64,000 bases of DNA, taken from the NCBI RefSeq assembly GCF_013004595.1, contig NZ_JABEMC010000009.1, positions 33,652 to 97,651 of the forward strand, written 5' to 3'. The stretch is from Brevibacterium luteolum. GTDB taxonomy: Bacteria > Actinomycetota > Actinomycetes > Actinomycetales > Brevibacteriaceae. Numbering within the stretch: the first letter of the stretch is position 1; every line of letters starts with the position of its first letter. The translations under genes and the position numbers were made by a program. This document shows positions 23,722 to 32,749 of the stretch, in pieces. The notes under the pieces are model-generated. The model saw nothing but the letters and a program-made list of their open reading frames with translations. It was not told the origin of the DNA and did no database searches.

Positions 23722-25289
23722 GGCACCTCCACTACCAGGGTTGTCGGGCCGCCGACCGGGCTGGTCAGGGCCCATGTGCCGCGGGCTGCGGTCACACGGT
23801 CAGCCAACCCGGCCAGCCCCGAGCCGACCACTGGGTCGACGCGTGCGCCGCCGCGGCCGTTGTCGCTGACGCTGATGTGCAGCCGGCCGTCGCGCACATA
23901 GATCCTGACGTGGGCCTCGGCCTCGGCTTCGCTGCTCACCTTCGTTAGCGGCACCGAGCCGGTGACACCGGCGAGCTGAGCGGCGGAGTGGTCGAGGAGA
24001 TCGACGGTGACGCGGACTGGAACGGCACAGCGGGCGGCCAGGGCCGAGACGGCGGCGTCGAGGCCGCGGTCGCTGAGCACAGCCGGGTGGATGCCGCGGG
24101 CGAGCTGGCGCAGCTCGGTGATCGCCGCCTTCGACTCGGCGTGGGCTTCGGTCAGCAGCGCCTTGGCCGCCTCGGGGTCGGTGTCCATCTTGGCCTTGGC
24201 CATCCCGAGTTTCATCGAGGTCGCCACGAGCATCGGCTGCACGCCGTCGTGGAGGTCGCGTTCGATGCGCAGCCGCTCACTCGTCGCAGCGTCGACGGCA
24301 CCGGCACGGGCGCGGTCGAGGGTCTTGACCTCAGCGCGCAGCGCCTCGGTGCGGGTCGCAGGCAGCAGGGCGCGGTCGAGGGCGCGGTCCGGGTACGGGC
24401 TCAGCAGCAGGATGAGGACGGTGGAGACGAAGGCGGCCAGGGCGATGAGGCCGCTGCCGAGGCGGGAGAAGTCGCCCAGCTGTCCGGGGAGGAACTCGGG
24501 GTTGAGCGCCGCGGCAAGCAGCCCGGCGAAGGTCAGGCCGAGAGCGGCGAGCCCGCAGACGAAGCCGCCGTAGATGACCTTGATGTAGTGGTGGGCGGTT
24601 GAGCGCCAGAAGCTGGGGGACTTGAACACCAGCCACTGGTTATGCATGAACCGGCTGAAGCCCGGCGCATAGGCTGACTCGGGTGTCGGGGCTGAGGCGA
24701 TGCCGTCGCCGTAGATCGCCTCAGCGCGGAAGCGTTCGGCGCGGTTGATCCCGCGCTGCAGCAGGAACCACAGGAACAGACCGATGAGTCCGAGCCCGAG
24801 TGCGAACAGGCCGCTGAGACCGACGAAGAGCACGGTAATCGGCAGCCACAGCCACGCGACTGCCAGCACGCCGGAGACGATGACGTTGGCGATGCCGAAG
24901 AAGCCGGGATGGCCTTTGCGCCACTTTCTCTCGGTCAGTTGGGCAACCGCCGGCTGCCAGGCCGGGCTTTCTGCCGCGCCGGGGACCGGCGCCGGAGGTG
25001 CAGGCGGAGTGCCGCCTGTGCCTGCTGCGGTGTCCGTGCCCGAGGCGGTGGCCGCCTCGGTCTCGTCAGCGCGGTCGACCTGGGCGGCTGAGTCGGCCTG
25101 GGCGGCTGCGCCGGCCTGGGCGGCTGCGTCGGCCGGGTGGTTCTGGTCGTTCTCGTCGCCGGTCGGGATGACGGCGGTCGGGGCGGGGGTGGCGGGTTCC
25201 GGGGGTGTGCTCGGTGTGCCCTGCGGCAGGGGGATGGTCGGACGTGTGACGTCCTCGCGGGCCCCGTCTGGGCTGGGTGTGGTGTTCAT
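23712..25289 (-). CDS. HisKA_3-type sensor histidine kinase with degenerate N box
   Basis: A 525-residue kinase: ~125 disordered residues rich in Pro, Ala and Asp; a membrane sensor region with paired helices (about 145-200 and 250-310); a HisKA_3 dimerisation helix with RIERDLHDGVQPML (phospho-acceptor His); and an ATPase domain. The ATPase G box DNGRGGAR is present, but the N-box position reads VPLTKVSSEAEA where homologues have SEALTNVxKH, so the Mg-binding Asn is replaced by Lys. I chose ATG 25289; the ORF remains open upstream without family features. DNA for the linker at about 25038 contains the dispersed CCCGAGGCGGTGG repeat. Confidence 0.85.
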   Translation of the reverse strand: MNTTPSPDGAREDVTRPTIPLPQGTPSTPPEPATPAPTAVIPTGDENDQNHPADAAAQAGAAAQADSAAQVDRADETEAATASGTDTAAGTGGTPPAPPAPVPGAAESPAWQPAVAQLTERKWRKGHPGFFGIANVIVSGVLAVAWLWLPITVLFVGLSGLFALGLGLIGLFLWFLLQRGINRAERFRAEAIYGDGIASAPTPESAYAPGFSRFMHNQWLVFKSPSFWRSTAHHYIKVIYGGFVCGLAALGLTFAGLLAAALNPEFLPGQLGDFSRLGSGLIALAAFVSTVLILLLSPYPDRALDRALLPATRTEALRAEVKTLDRARAGAVDAATSERLRIERDLHDGVQPMLVATSMKLGMAKAKMDTDPEAAKALLTEAHAESKAAITELRQLARGIHPAVLSDRGLDAAVSALAARCAVPVRVTVDLLDHSAAQLAGVTGSVPLTKVSSEAEAEAHVRIYVRDGRLHISVSDNGRGGARVDPVVGSGLAGLADRVTAARGTWALTSPVGGPTTLVVEVPCA

Positions 25290-25400
25290 AGCTTCACTGT
25301 ATTTTCGCCGCGAGCATGCCGGACATGGAGCCAACCATCCACGTGAGTCGGGTTTTCCCTACTCGGTCTCCCCCACCTCGGGAACGGCCGGCCGGTCATG

Positions 25401-26366
25401 TCACATGCCGCCGGGACTGATGACCCGGCCGACGAGCGCGCCGGGCTGGGCGCGGGCGTGGTTGGGGTATTTGACGGCGTCGTGGTGGGTGACGACAAGG
25501 GTGGAGTAGATGACGACGATGAGGGTGGAGACGAGCAGCTGGACCATCGACCCGCCGTCGAGGCTGTTGGGCAGCAGCAGGTTGAAGGCGGCCAGGGAGT
25601 AGAACACGACGTTGCCGACGATGTGCAGGGCGATCGCGGCCTCCAGCCCGCCGGTCGCCCAGGTGACGAACCCGGCCCCGAGGGCGAAGATCGCGATGTC
25701 GACCTGGCTGACAAGCCCGTAGTTCTGCCCGAGGATGAGCAGCGGCAGCGGCAGCAGGATCGGCCATACCGGATGTGCCAGCCACGAGCCGATCATCTGC
25801 CCGAGGATGCCGCGGAAGACGAGCTCCTCGCCGGCGGCCTGCATCGGCACGAGCAGCAGGGTGATGACGATGAGGATGAAGCCGTTGTGATCCGGCCACC
25901 GGAAGTGATCGTGGGCGACCGGGTCGAAGATCATGAGCAGGGAGGTGATCGGCACCGTGATGAGCACGGCGAGCATGGTGCTGCGCCCGAACAGCCGCCA
26001 CCGGAACCGGCCCTCGACTGAGTACAGGGTGCCCAGCGGCCGGCCGGAGACGTTCATCGCCAGCAGGCAGGCGGGAATGAGGGCGATGGTGACGAGCACG
26101 GTGAAGAACAGCGTGACCGGGCTGGCGATGAGCGGGACGCCCTCCCGGCGGATCGGGTCGAAGAGGTTCGGGGCGAAGTGGTCTGAGAGCAGCATCACCG
26201 GGGTGATGATGAGGCTGGAGAAGAGCAGGACGTACACCATCGTCAGCACCCCGACGAGCAGCGGACGCCACCAGCGGATGTGCGGATAGGTCTCGGCCAT
26301 CCGGAAGTAGCGGAACACCGGCGCCTTGGCAGGATCGTAGTAGGGAGGCTGATGGATCTTGCGCAT
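25401..26366 (-). CDS. CPBP-family intramembrane metalloprotease
   Basis: A 321-residue membrane protein of about eight helices with the CPBP (Abi/CAAX-prenyl protease-like) motifs AAGEELVFRGILGQ (EExxxR), a helix containing the second-motif residues, and ALHIVGNVVFY (HxxxN). In bacteria this family includes proteases and bacteriocin-immunity factors; the substrate is unknown. ATG 26366 is preceded by AAGGGAG, but at ~17 nt, so initiation may be inefficient or the start may be non-AUG upstream. It is divergent from the next gene. Confidence 0.8.
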   Translation of the reverse strand: MRKIHQPPYYDPAKAPVFRYFRMAETYPHIRWWRPLLVGVLTMVYVLLFSSLIITPVMLLSDHFAPNLFDPIRREGVPLIASPVTLFFTVLVTIALIPACLLAMNVSGRPLGTLYSVEGRFRWRLFGRSTMLAVLITVPITSLLMIFDPVAHDHFRWPDHNGFILIVITLLLVPMQAAGEELVFRGILGQMIGSWLAHPVWPILLPLPLLILGQNYGLVSQVDIAIFALGAGFVTWATGGLEAAIALHIVGNVVFYSLAAFNLLLPNSLDGGSMVQLLVSTLIVVIYSTLVVTHHDAVKYPNHARAQPGALVGRVISPGGM

Positions 26367-26477
26367 GCGGACCGTCGCATCTCCCTTCTGGCAGGTGGTC
26401 ACTTGACACAGACACGGACAGCCGGCACCGAGGCGTGGCACGGCGAGTTCTAGGGTCGGACTCGTAGAGTTCCTCGT

Positions 26478-27107
26478 ATGAATAGTAGACGTTCTGTGGA
26501 CTCGCCCCGCCACCCTGCAGCCACAGGCTCCCGTCCTGCCGTCGAGGCGCCCCAGCCGCTGCGCTCGCCTGCCCGGACAATGGTGCTGTTCTGGCTGGCG
26601 GCAGTCTCCGGAGTCATCATGTGCGCGGCCTACCACTGGCTGCAGCTGAATTCCGGTGCCGCGCTCGGCCGGGCGATCCAGCCGGGCATCCCAAGCGTGC
26701 ACCTCATCGTCGACGTCACCCTCGGCACGCTCGCTCTTGCGATGCTGCCGGCGGCCATCCAGCACGACCCGATGGAGCGTGAGGACTCCTATGTCGGCCC
26801 GCCCTCAGCACTTGTGGCCGGGCTGGTGATCCTGTGTGTGTGGATGGTCTCAGTGCTCGCCGCCCCAGCCGGTGCGGTGGTGCTCATCTCGATCGCCGCG
26901 CGCTTATCAGCGAACTGGACGATCCCGGCCTTCTGCGCCTCACTGCTGTCGATCATCGTCTTCCAGCTGGCCCTCGCCCAGGCCGATGCCTCCCCGCACT
27001 TCGCCCTCGGTGCCGTGCTGCTGACGGTGACCCTCATCGCGATGGGCAGCATCCGCGGTGTCGTGCTGCGCCGCCAGGAGCGCGCCGACCTGCAGCGCCA
27101 GTCATGA
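26478..27107 (+). CDS. Hypothetical four- to five-helix membrane protein
   Basis: A 209-residue protein: ~33 polar N-terminal residues, then hydrophobic helices at about 35-53, 75-95, 110-135, 140-160 and 168-188, and a short basic tail (LRRQERADLQRQS). The arrangement resembles the membrane half of an actinobacterial sensor kinase, but no catalytic region follows. A TAGAGT -10 box at 26465-26470 lies 7 nt before ATG, consistent with a leaderless message. I do not recognise a family. Confidence 0.6.
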   Translation: MNSRRSVDSPRHPAATGSRPAVEAPQPLRSPARTMVLFWLAAVSGVIMCAAYHWLQLNSGAALGRAIQPGIPSVHLIVDVTLGTLALAMLPAAIQHDPMEREDSYVGPPSALVAGLVILCVWMVSVLAAPAGAVVLISIAARLSANWTIPAFCASLLSIIVFQLALAQADASPHFALGAVLLTVTLIAMGSIRGVVLRRQERADLQRQS

Positions 27108-27165
27108 TCGCCTCGGCGCGACTCGGCGGTCCGGCATGCCTCCAGTCCGTCCGACTCGAAAGTTA

Positions 27166-27212
27166 GAAAAGCTATTCATGGTCAGTGGGCATCTGACCAT
27201 GAATAGCTTTTC
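27166..27212. terminator. Bidirectional intrinsic terminator
   Basis: GAAAAGCTATTCATGGTCAG (27166-27185) pairs perfectly with 27193-27212 across a 7-nt loop. The stem begins with A4 and ends with T4, so each direction finishes in a short U-run. It lies between convergent genes and is markedly AT-richer than its surroundings. Confidence 0.85.
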
Positions 27213-27242
27213 CAGCTTTACGACTTATGGCCTGCCGGAAAG

Positions 27243-28661
27243 TCAGCCGGTGGGTTTGTTCGGCAGCCCGCTGGCGTGCGAGCCGCCTGCCGATTCCTCG
27301 GCCTCGGCCTCCTCACCCTCGTCGTCCTCATCGCCGTTCTTCGTCCAGCCGAGGATGAAGGCCAGGACGAACACGGCGATACCTCCGAGGGTGACGACGA
27401 TCGCGTAGGGCCAGGTGAACCCGGCGATGATGAGCAGCGGGGCCGCGATCGTCATGCCGATCTCGAACGGCGAGTAGCCGACGTAGGCGACGCCGAACTC
27501 CTCGAGCGTCTTCGACTTCATCTTCGGGTCGACGATCTTGAGCAGCGCGATCGCGGTGGCGACCGAGGCGGTCGACCAGCCCCAGCCGAAGATGCCGCGC
27601 TCGATCCACTGCTCACCGAACATCGCCGGGCTGACGAAGCGGAAGATGATGAAGCAGTACACGAATCCGAAGACCATGAGGATGATGAGCGGGATCGCGT
27701 AGTCGGCGACGATCGCCGGGACGATCGAGGCGACACCGAAGGCGACGAGGAAGTCGGTTGCCGAACCGGAGACGGCTGAGACGGTGTCCTGGTCGACGTA
27801 CTTCTTGCCGTTGGTGATCTCCAGGATCCCGCGGCCGGCCATGCCGACGACGAAGGCGAGCGCGAACAGCGGGATGCTCACCTCGGGGAACAGCGCAGCC
27901 ACGCCCTGCTGCAGGCCGTAGGCGCCGATGGTCGTCATGCCGACGACGGCGACGTGCAGAGCGAGCGGTTCGAGTGAGGACGGCGAGGAGGTCGCGTGTC
28001 CGATGGCCGGGCGCTGGCCGATGATCGAGATGAGGCCGGTGCGCAGCTCCTCGGGCAGTTCAGAGGTGTCGCCGATCTGCGCGGTCCGACCGGTCTCGGC
28101 ACCCCACTTGGCCATGATGATGCCGCCGATGATCGCCACGAGTGTGCCGATCGTCGCCGAGGTGAAGCCGAGCGTCATCGCTGCTTCCTGGCCGCTGTCC
28201 TCCAGGCTGCCGCCGATCGCGGCAGCGGTGCCGAAGCCGCCGACCCAGCCGACAGGCAGCATGAGGCCGAACCAGTCGGGAGTGTCGAAGAGGAAGGACA
28301 GGACGATGAGCCCGAAGAGCACCGCAGCACCCCACTGCATGACGTACATCCCCGTGGAGAAGGACCACATGGCCCGAGCGCCTTTGAGCACGCGGCCGGA
28401 GAACTCCATGCTGTAGGGCATCGCACCGAAGACCACTGCGATGAGGATCGTCGAATAGGTGCCGAGCTGGTCGCTGAAGGGCAGCCAGCCGAGCACGGCA
28501 GGGCCGAAGATGAGGCCGAGGATGCCGGCGGTGATCGATGACGGGATGAGGAGGCTCTGCACCGGACGGGTACGGGTGTAGGCGCGGATGAGCTTGCCGA
28601 TGAGCAGCAGCGCTGAGATGAGGCCGATGTCCACAAGCAGTGTGTAGGGGGTGTACTCCAT
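27243..28661 (-). CDS. gltS: Sodium/glutamate symporter
   Basis: A 472-residue transporter of the GltS family: two inverted sets of about five helices, with paired Gly/Ala/Ser-rich loops (VGWVGGFGTAAAIGGSLEDS in the first half and GWGWSTASVATAIALL in the second) that form the substrate path, and a long hydrophilic C-terminus rich in Glu/Asp/Gly. It imports glutamate with sodium. AGGAGG lies 6 nt before ATG 28661; the longer frame from 28751 has no such site. Confidence 0.88.
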   Translation of the reverse strand: MEYTPYTLLVDIGLISALLLIGKLIRAYTRTRPVQSLLIPSSITAGILGLIFGPAVLGWLPFSDQLGTYSTILIAVVFGAMPYSMEFSGRVLKGARAMWSFSTGMYVMQWGAAVLFGLIVLSFLFDTPDWFGLMLPVGWVGGFGTAAAIGGSLEDSGQEAAMTLGFTSATIGTLVAIIGGIIMAKWGAETGRTAQIGDTSELPEELRTGLISIIGQRPAIGHATSSPSSLEPLALHVAVVGMTTIGAYGLQQGVAALFPEVSIPLFALAFVVGMAGRGILEITNGKKYVDQDTVSAVSGSATDFLVAFGVASIVPAIVADYAIPLIILMVFGFVYCFIIFRFVSPAMFGEQWIERGIFGWGWSTASVATAIALLKIVDPKMKSKTLEEFGVAYVGYSPFEIGMTIAAPLLIIAGFTWPYAIVVTLGGIAVFVLAFILGWTKNGDEDDEGEEAEAEESAGGSHASGLPNKPTG

Positions 28662-28883
28662 CAGGGTCCTCCTGGTCGTGTGCGTCGCCGCCGGCGCGAT
28701 GCGCTCTCGGCCCGGGTGCCGGGAACCCCGGCCCACCACGATCCAGCCCACCAGGAGGGCTGAGTGTTCCCTGTGAACACCCTATCGTGCGGGCCTGCCA
28801 ATAGATAGCCCTTCCGGGTCTCGGTCGCCTCTGTCATGGGCGCAAGTGCCCTTGTGCGCATGCGGACTGCCCGCGTACGCGTC

Positions 28884-28950
28884 AGGCGCCGGCCGACCGT
28901 GTGGTCGACCGGCGCCTGTGCTGCGGGCTGTCACGTCCCCGCGGGGACGT
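28884..28950. terminator. Hairpin terminator and adjacent 18-bp palindrome after the SDR gene
   Basis: AGGCGCCGGCCGACC (28884-28898) pairs with 28903-28917 with one mismatch and a 4-nt loop. A second, perfect palindrome ACGTCCCCGCGGGGACGT spans 28933-28950, close to the SDR stop. The remaining ~220 bp up to gltS show nothing else clear. Confidence 0.65.
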
Positions 28951-28971
28951 CTCCGCGTCAGGTGGTGCGGA

Positions 28972-29733
28972 TCATTTCGGTGCCATGCGGATGGCGCCGT
29001 CGAGGCGGATGGTCTCGCCGTTGAGCATCGGATTGGCCACGATCGACTCGACGAGCTGGGCGTACTCGGCCGGCTGGCCGAGGCGGGCCGGGTGCGGGAT
29101 CGAAGCGGCCAGCGAGTCCTGGGCGGCCTGCGGCAGGCCGGCCATCATCGGGGTCATGAAGATGCCCGGGGCGATCGTGACGACGCGGATGAGCGAGCTG
29201 GCAAGCTCACGGGCCATCGGCAGGGTCACGGCGTGCACGCCGCCCTTGGAGGCGGAGTAGGCGATCTGGCCGATCTGGCCGTCGAAGGCCGCGACCGAGG
29301 CGGTGTTGATGATGACACCGCGCTCCTCACCGTCGGCCTCCTGCTGCTGCATGGCGGCAGCGGCGAGCCGGCAGACGTTGACGGTGCCGACGAGGTTGAT
29401 GTTGATGACCTTGGCGAAGTCGTCGAGGCCCAGCGGGCCGCGCTTGCTCACGAGCTTGCCGGGGGTGGCGACGCCGGCGCAGTTGACGACGACCCGCAGG
29501 TTGCCCAGCGAGGTGGCCAGGTCGACGGCCTTCTGGACGTCGTCTTCGCTGGTGACGTCGGCTGCGACGAAGTGGGCCTTGTCGCCGAGCTCGGCGGCGG
29601 CGGCTTCACCGGCTTCGGCGTTGAGGTCGAGCAGGACGACGGTGGCACCAGCATTCAGCAGGCGTTCGGCGGTCGCACGGCCGAGACCGGAGACACCTCC
29701 GGTGACGAGGGCGACGGCGTTGTTGAGTTCCAT
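28972..29733 (-). CDS. Short-chain dehydrogenase, type 2 3-hydroxyacyl-CoA dehydrogenase-like
   Basis: A 253-residue classical [11 protein letters not shown] (cofactor glycine motif), LDLNAE (acidic residue selecting NAD), NCAGVA, a Ser in [10 protein letters not shown], and YSASKGG (catalytic Tyr-x-x-x-Lys), ending with [14 protein letters not shown]. Overall it resembles HSD17B10/3-hydroxyacyl-CoA dehydrogenase type 2 of branched-chain and fatty-acid oxidation. AAAGGAA lies upstream of ATG 29733. It may belong with the phosphatase, phosphotransferase and TetR genes nearby, an association often seen for acyl-CoA catabolism. Confidence 0.87.
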   Translation of the reverse strand: MELNNAVALVTGGVSGLGRATAERLLNAGATVVLLDLNAEAGEAAAAELGDKAHFVAADVTSEDDVQKAVDLATSLGNLRVVVNCAGVATPGKLVSKRGPLGLDDFAKVININLVGTVNVCRLAAAAMQQQEADGEERGVIINTASVAAFDGQIGQIAYSASKGGVHAVTLPMARELASSLIRVVTIAPGIFMTPMMAGLPQAAQDSLAASIPHPARLGQPAEYAQLVESIVANPMLNGETIRLDGAIRMAPK

Positions 29734-29857
29734 TGCGGTGTGATTCCTTTCACTCACGGGGCACGCTGAGCACTATACCGACCACCTGCCTGCGTTCCCT
29801 CCGGCGGTCCCGGCCAGGCCCCGAACCGGTCCCGGCCCGGTCCCAGCGATGATCCTT

Positions 29858-29877
29858 ACCGCGCCCGAGGCGGTGGT
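29858..29877. repeat. Dispersed intergenic repeat copy
   Basis: ACCGCGCCCGAGGCGGTGGT occupies the gap just after the histidine phosphatase stop. It is a near-consensus copy in the reverse orientation. Confidence 0.6.
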
Positions 29878-29879
29878 GA

Positions 29880-30638
29880 TCAGAAGGTCAGCAGGTCGCG
29901 GTCTTCGAGGTGGCCGAGTTCGTTTCCGGTGAGCATGACCGCCCGGTCGGCGGCGAAGCGCACCCGGGTGATCCCGGCATGGGCGGGTCGGAAGAGGAAG
30001 TCGGCCTCCAGCCCGTACTCCTCGGCGAGAAAGGCGTTGATGACCCCGCCGTGGCAGGCGATGGCGATTGCCTGCGGGTGCGGGACCGGTTCACCATTCT
30101 GCTCAGCCGCCGCGCGGGCCTGTGCCGCAGTGCCCGGTTCGGGCAGGTGCCGGCTGGCCAGCTCCCAGATCGCGGTGTGCACGCGGGTGCGGAAGGCCTG
30201 CGAGCCTTCGCCCAGCGGCAGGGCATCCCACTTGCGGGTGCGCACCATCGTCTCCGCCGCCTCGGCCGCGGCCTGGGCTCCGACGGCCTGTTCGAAGCTG
30301 AGGTGGGCGGGCACCTGCTGGAAGATCCCCACCTCGGCCAGCCGCTCATCGACCCCGACGCCGAGGCGGTGGCGGGCGGCGATCGCGGCGGCCGTGTCAT
30401 GGGCGCGGGCGAGCTGAGAGGCGTAGACCGCGGTGATCGGGTGAGCGGCCAGGGCGTCGGCGGCGGCCTCGGCCTGGGCGCGGCCGGTATCTGACAGCGG
30501 CGGGTCGTAGGAGGCGGCCTCCGGGGCGTCGGGGCCGGGCCGGGTCTGCTGGCCGTGGCGGATGAGGAACACGTCGAGGCAGTCGGTGCCGCGGGTCAGC
30601 AGGGCGGCGCCGAGGGTGCGGCCGAGGAAGCTGCTCAT
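29880..30638 (-). CDS. Histidine phosphatase family protein
   Basis: A 252-residue phosphoglycerate-mutase-fold phosphatase: FLIRHGQQTRPG (RHG with the phospho-accepting His), a catalytic Arg in SQLARAHDTA, and a late AIACHGGVI (second catalytic His). The region between is long and Ala/Glu-rich. Its start overlaps the stop of the phosphotransferase gene (ATGA), implying coupled expression; this neighbour pair recurs in actinobacterial fatty-acid loci, but the substrate is unknown. Confidence 0.85.
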   Translation of the reverse strand: MSSFLGRTLGAALLTRGTDCLDVFLIRHGQQTRPGPDAPEAASYDPPLSDTGRAQAEAAADALAAHPITAVYASQLARAHDTAAAIAARHRLGVGVDERLAEVGIFQQVPAHLSFEQAVGAQAAAEAAETMVRTRKWDALPLGEGSQAFRTRVHTAIWELASRHLPEPGTAAQARAAAEQNGEPVPHPQAIAIACHGGVINAFLAEEYGLEADFLFRPAHAGITRVRFAADRAVMLTGNELGHLEDRDLLTF

Positions 30639-31693
30639 CGGCTGCCGGTGATGAGGTCGAGTCCGGCGAGGGCGAGCTCTTCGACACCGTGGCCAGCCTG
30701 TTCGGGGTCGAAGCCGGTGTCGCCCATCTGGCCTTTGAGGATGCGGGTGTAGACGCCTTCGGAGATGCAGGCGAGCTTCCACAGTGCGAAGCCGGCGTAG
30801 TAGTCGACGTGGGCGGCCTCCCGGGCGGCGGATTCCTCGTAGCGGGCGATGAGCTCGGACTTCTCCGGGAAGCCCTCGGCGACACTCGGCACCCAGATGT
30901 GGGTGAGCTTCGGATCCGAGTACAGCATCGCGACGAGGTAGCCGAGGTCGGTGACGACCTCGCCGATGGCCGAGAGCTCCCAGTCGACTATCGCGGCGAT
31001 CTCGCCGGCAGGGGTGAAGATCGCGTTGTTGGGTTTGAAGTCGCCGTGGACGAGGCCGACGGCGGCCTGGGAGTCATCGGGCATGCGGGCGACGAGTTCG
31101 GCGTGGACCTCGCGGATGGCCGGCAGGTCGCGAGTGGTGATCGCCTCGTACTGGCCCAGCCAGCGGCGCAGCTGGCGTTCGACGAAGCCGCCGGGCCGGC
31201 GCAAGTCGCCCAAGCCGACGGCATCGATGTCCACGCGGTGGATGGCCGCGAGTGAGTCGACGAGGTTGAAGGCGGTCTGCCGGCGCTGGTCAGCAGGGAT
31301 GCGACCGAGGTCGTCGGGGGTGTTGAGGGGGAAGCCGGCGCAGTGGTCCATGAAGACGAAGGGGACTTCGAGGACGTTCTCATCGTCGACGATGTCGAGG
31401 ACGTTGACAACCGGCACGTCGGTGTCCTTCAGCGCCGCCATGATGCGGCCTTCGCGGGCGACGTTGTGGGCGCTGCCGCCGGTGTGGCCCAGCGGCGGAC
31501 GGCGCAGCACCCAGCGGGGCTCACCGTCATGCCGGACCGTGTAGGTGAGGTTCGACCGGCCGACCGACATGACCTCATAGCTGAGCCTGCCGGGGTCGGC
31601 ACCGTGGTGTTCGGCGATCCATGCACCGACCCGCTCGGCGTCGATGCCTGCCGGGACTGAGCTGTGCTCCGGCTGCTGCTCCTTGTCGACCAC
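30635..31693 (-). CDS. Phosphotransferase family protein (APH/ACAD10-like)
   Basis: A 352-residue kinase-fold protein: an ATP-binding lobe ending in WVLRRPPLG, catalytic loop GLVHGDFKPNNAIF (HGDxxxxN), and IVDWELSAIG (metal-binding Asp in the DxE/DWE motif). It is closest to the APH-like domains of ACAD10/11, which phosphorylate 4-hydroxyacyl-CoAs, not to antibiotic-resistance enzymes. I chose GTG 31693 because AGGAGG stands 6 nt upstream; ATG 31732 would run through the putative operator and lacks a ribosome site. Confidence 0.83.
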   Translation of the reverse strand: MVDKEQQPEHSSVPAGIDAERVGAWIAEHHGADPGRLSYEVMSVGRSNLTYTVRHDGEPRWVLRRPPLGHTGGSAHNVAREGRIMAALKDTDVPVVNVLDIVDDENVLEVPFVFMDHCAGFPLNTPDDLGRIPADQRRQTAFNLVDSLAAIHRVDIDAVGLGDLRRPGGFVERQLRRWLGQYEAITTRDLPAIREVHAELVARMPDDSQAAVGLVHGDFKPNNAIFTPAGEIAAIVDWELSAIGEVVTDLGYLVAMLYSDPKLTHIWVPSVAEGFPEKSELIARYEESAAREAAHVDYYAGFALWKLACISEGVYTRILKGQMGDTGFDPEQAGHGVEELALAGLDLITGSR

Positions 31694-31710
31694 CCTAAAC
31701 CTCCTTGTGA

Positions 31711-31722
31711 ACAAACGTTCGT
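31711..31722. promoter_or_regulatory. Possible TetR-type operator
   Basis: ACAAACGTTCGT is a near-palindrome centred on AACGTT, immediately upstream of the phosphotransferase start and facing the divergent TetR gene. It resembles operators of fatty-acid-related TetR regulators; binding is inferred. Confidence 0.5.
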
Positions 31723-31792
31723 CTACATTCAAAATATGGAGGCCGGGCGGCCGCTGTCAAGAGGACCACCCGCACGCAGGCACCCGCCGGCG

Positions 31793-31836
31793 ACCGGCAC
31801 CTCGGGCACGGCGGCCGGCCACCGCCTCGGGCACGG
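31793..31836. repeat. Two dispersed intergenic repeat copies
   Basis: ACCGGCACCTCGGGCACGG (31793-31811) and CACCGCCTCGGGCACGG (31820-31836) lie in the TetR promoter region in the forward orientation. Confidence 0.6.
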
Positions 31837-31964
31837 ATGAAGAAATTGAGCGATTGCTCGATAGAATGCCCGCTAGACTGAAAGCGGGCCACGACGAGGT
31901 GCGCCGCCCCGGCTGCCGCCTGCGCCGCCTGGCCCCCGCGAATCGAGACACGTCAGGAGCCAGC

Positions 31965-32627
31965 ATGCGATCGTCCAACGGCAGGTCCGTCATCCTCACC
32001 GCCGCCCGCAACACCTTTGCCAAGAAGGGCTTCGACGGCGCCTCGATCCGCGACATCGCCCAAGAGGCGGACCTGAGCCTGTCGGCACTGTACTACTACT
32101 TCCCCTCGAAGCAGGATGCCCTCTTCGAGCTCATCCGCTCGGCGTTTGCCGGCTACATCGAAACCGCCACCCGTGTCATCGCCGACGCCGGGGACCACCC
32201 GATCGACCAGACCGCAGCTGTCGTCCGGCTGCTCGTGCGCTACCGGGCGCACAACCAGCTCATCTCCCGGGTCGTCGTCCGCGATGCCGAACGCCTGGAT
32301 GCGGAGAAGTTCGAGGTCATCCACGAACAGCAGCGCGCCTCCCGTGCAGTGCTCAACGACCGGATCGCCGCCGGCGTGACGGCCGGGGTATTCGACGTCG
32401 ATGACGCTGAGCTGGCCGGCCGGGCGGTGCTCTCGATCTGCAATTCGATCGCACTGTGGTACCGCGCGGACGGGCCGATCAGCGTGGCCGAACTGGAGCG
32501 GACGTATCTGCAGTACTGCCTGCGGCTGCTCGGCCACTCCCCCGATGACACCGAGCTCGACCGGCTCATGGACCAGCCGCTGGCGGTTGCCGAGGAGCTC
32601 GATTTCATCGCCCAGCCCGCCGACTGA
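31965..32627 (+). CDS. TetR-family transcriptional regulator
   Basis: A 220-residue regulator: N-terminal helix-turn-helix (ILTAARNTFAKKGFDGASIR, DIAQEADLSLSALYYYFPSK) and an all-helical ligand domain. CAGGAG lies 6 nt before ATG 31965. The upstream leader is ~270 bp to the divergent phosphotransferase gene and includes GAGCGATTGCTC, a short inverted repeat that may be an operator. It probably represses the divergent phosphotransferase-phosphatase operon; an acyl-CoA inducer is a guess from the neighbours. Confidence 0.88.
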   Translation: MRSSNGRSVILTAARNTFAKKGFDGASIRDIAQEADLSLSALYYYFPSKQDALFELIRSAFAGYIETATRVIADAGDHPIDQTAAVVRLLVRYRAHNQLISRVVVRDAERLDAEKFEVIHEQQRASRAVLNDRIAAGVTAGVFDVDDAELAGRAVLSICNSIALWYRADGPISVAELERTYLQYCLRLLGHSPDDTELDRLMDQPLAVAEELDFIAQPAD

Positions 32628-32749
32628 ACCGGCCGCCCGCGGGCCTGCGGAGCGTCGGCCCAGACGGACGCCCGGGCCGCTTTCCCTGCGTTAGGACATT
32701 CAGGCTGACCTGAGTGAAACGTATCTGCTGGCGGGTAGATAATGGGTAC

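Noticed and set aside
30635..31732. Aminoglycoside resistance kinase and the ATG start at 31732
   Set aside because: The protein fits the ACAD10-like metabolic group, and the supported start is GTG 31693 after AGGAGG.
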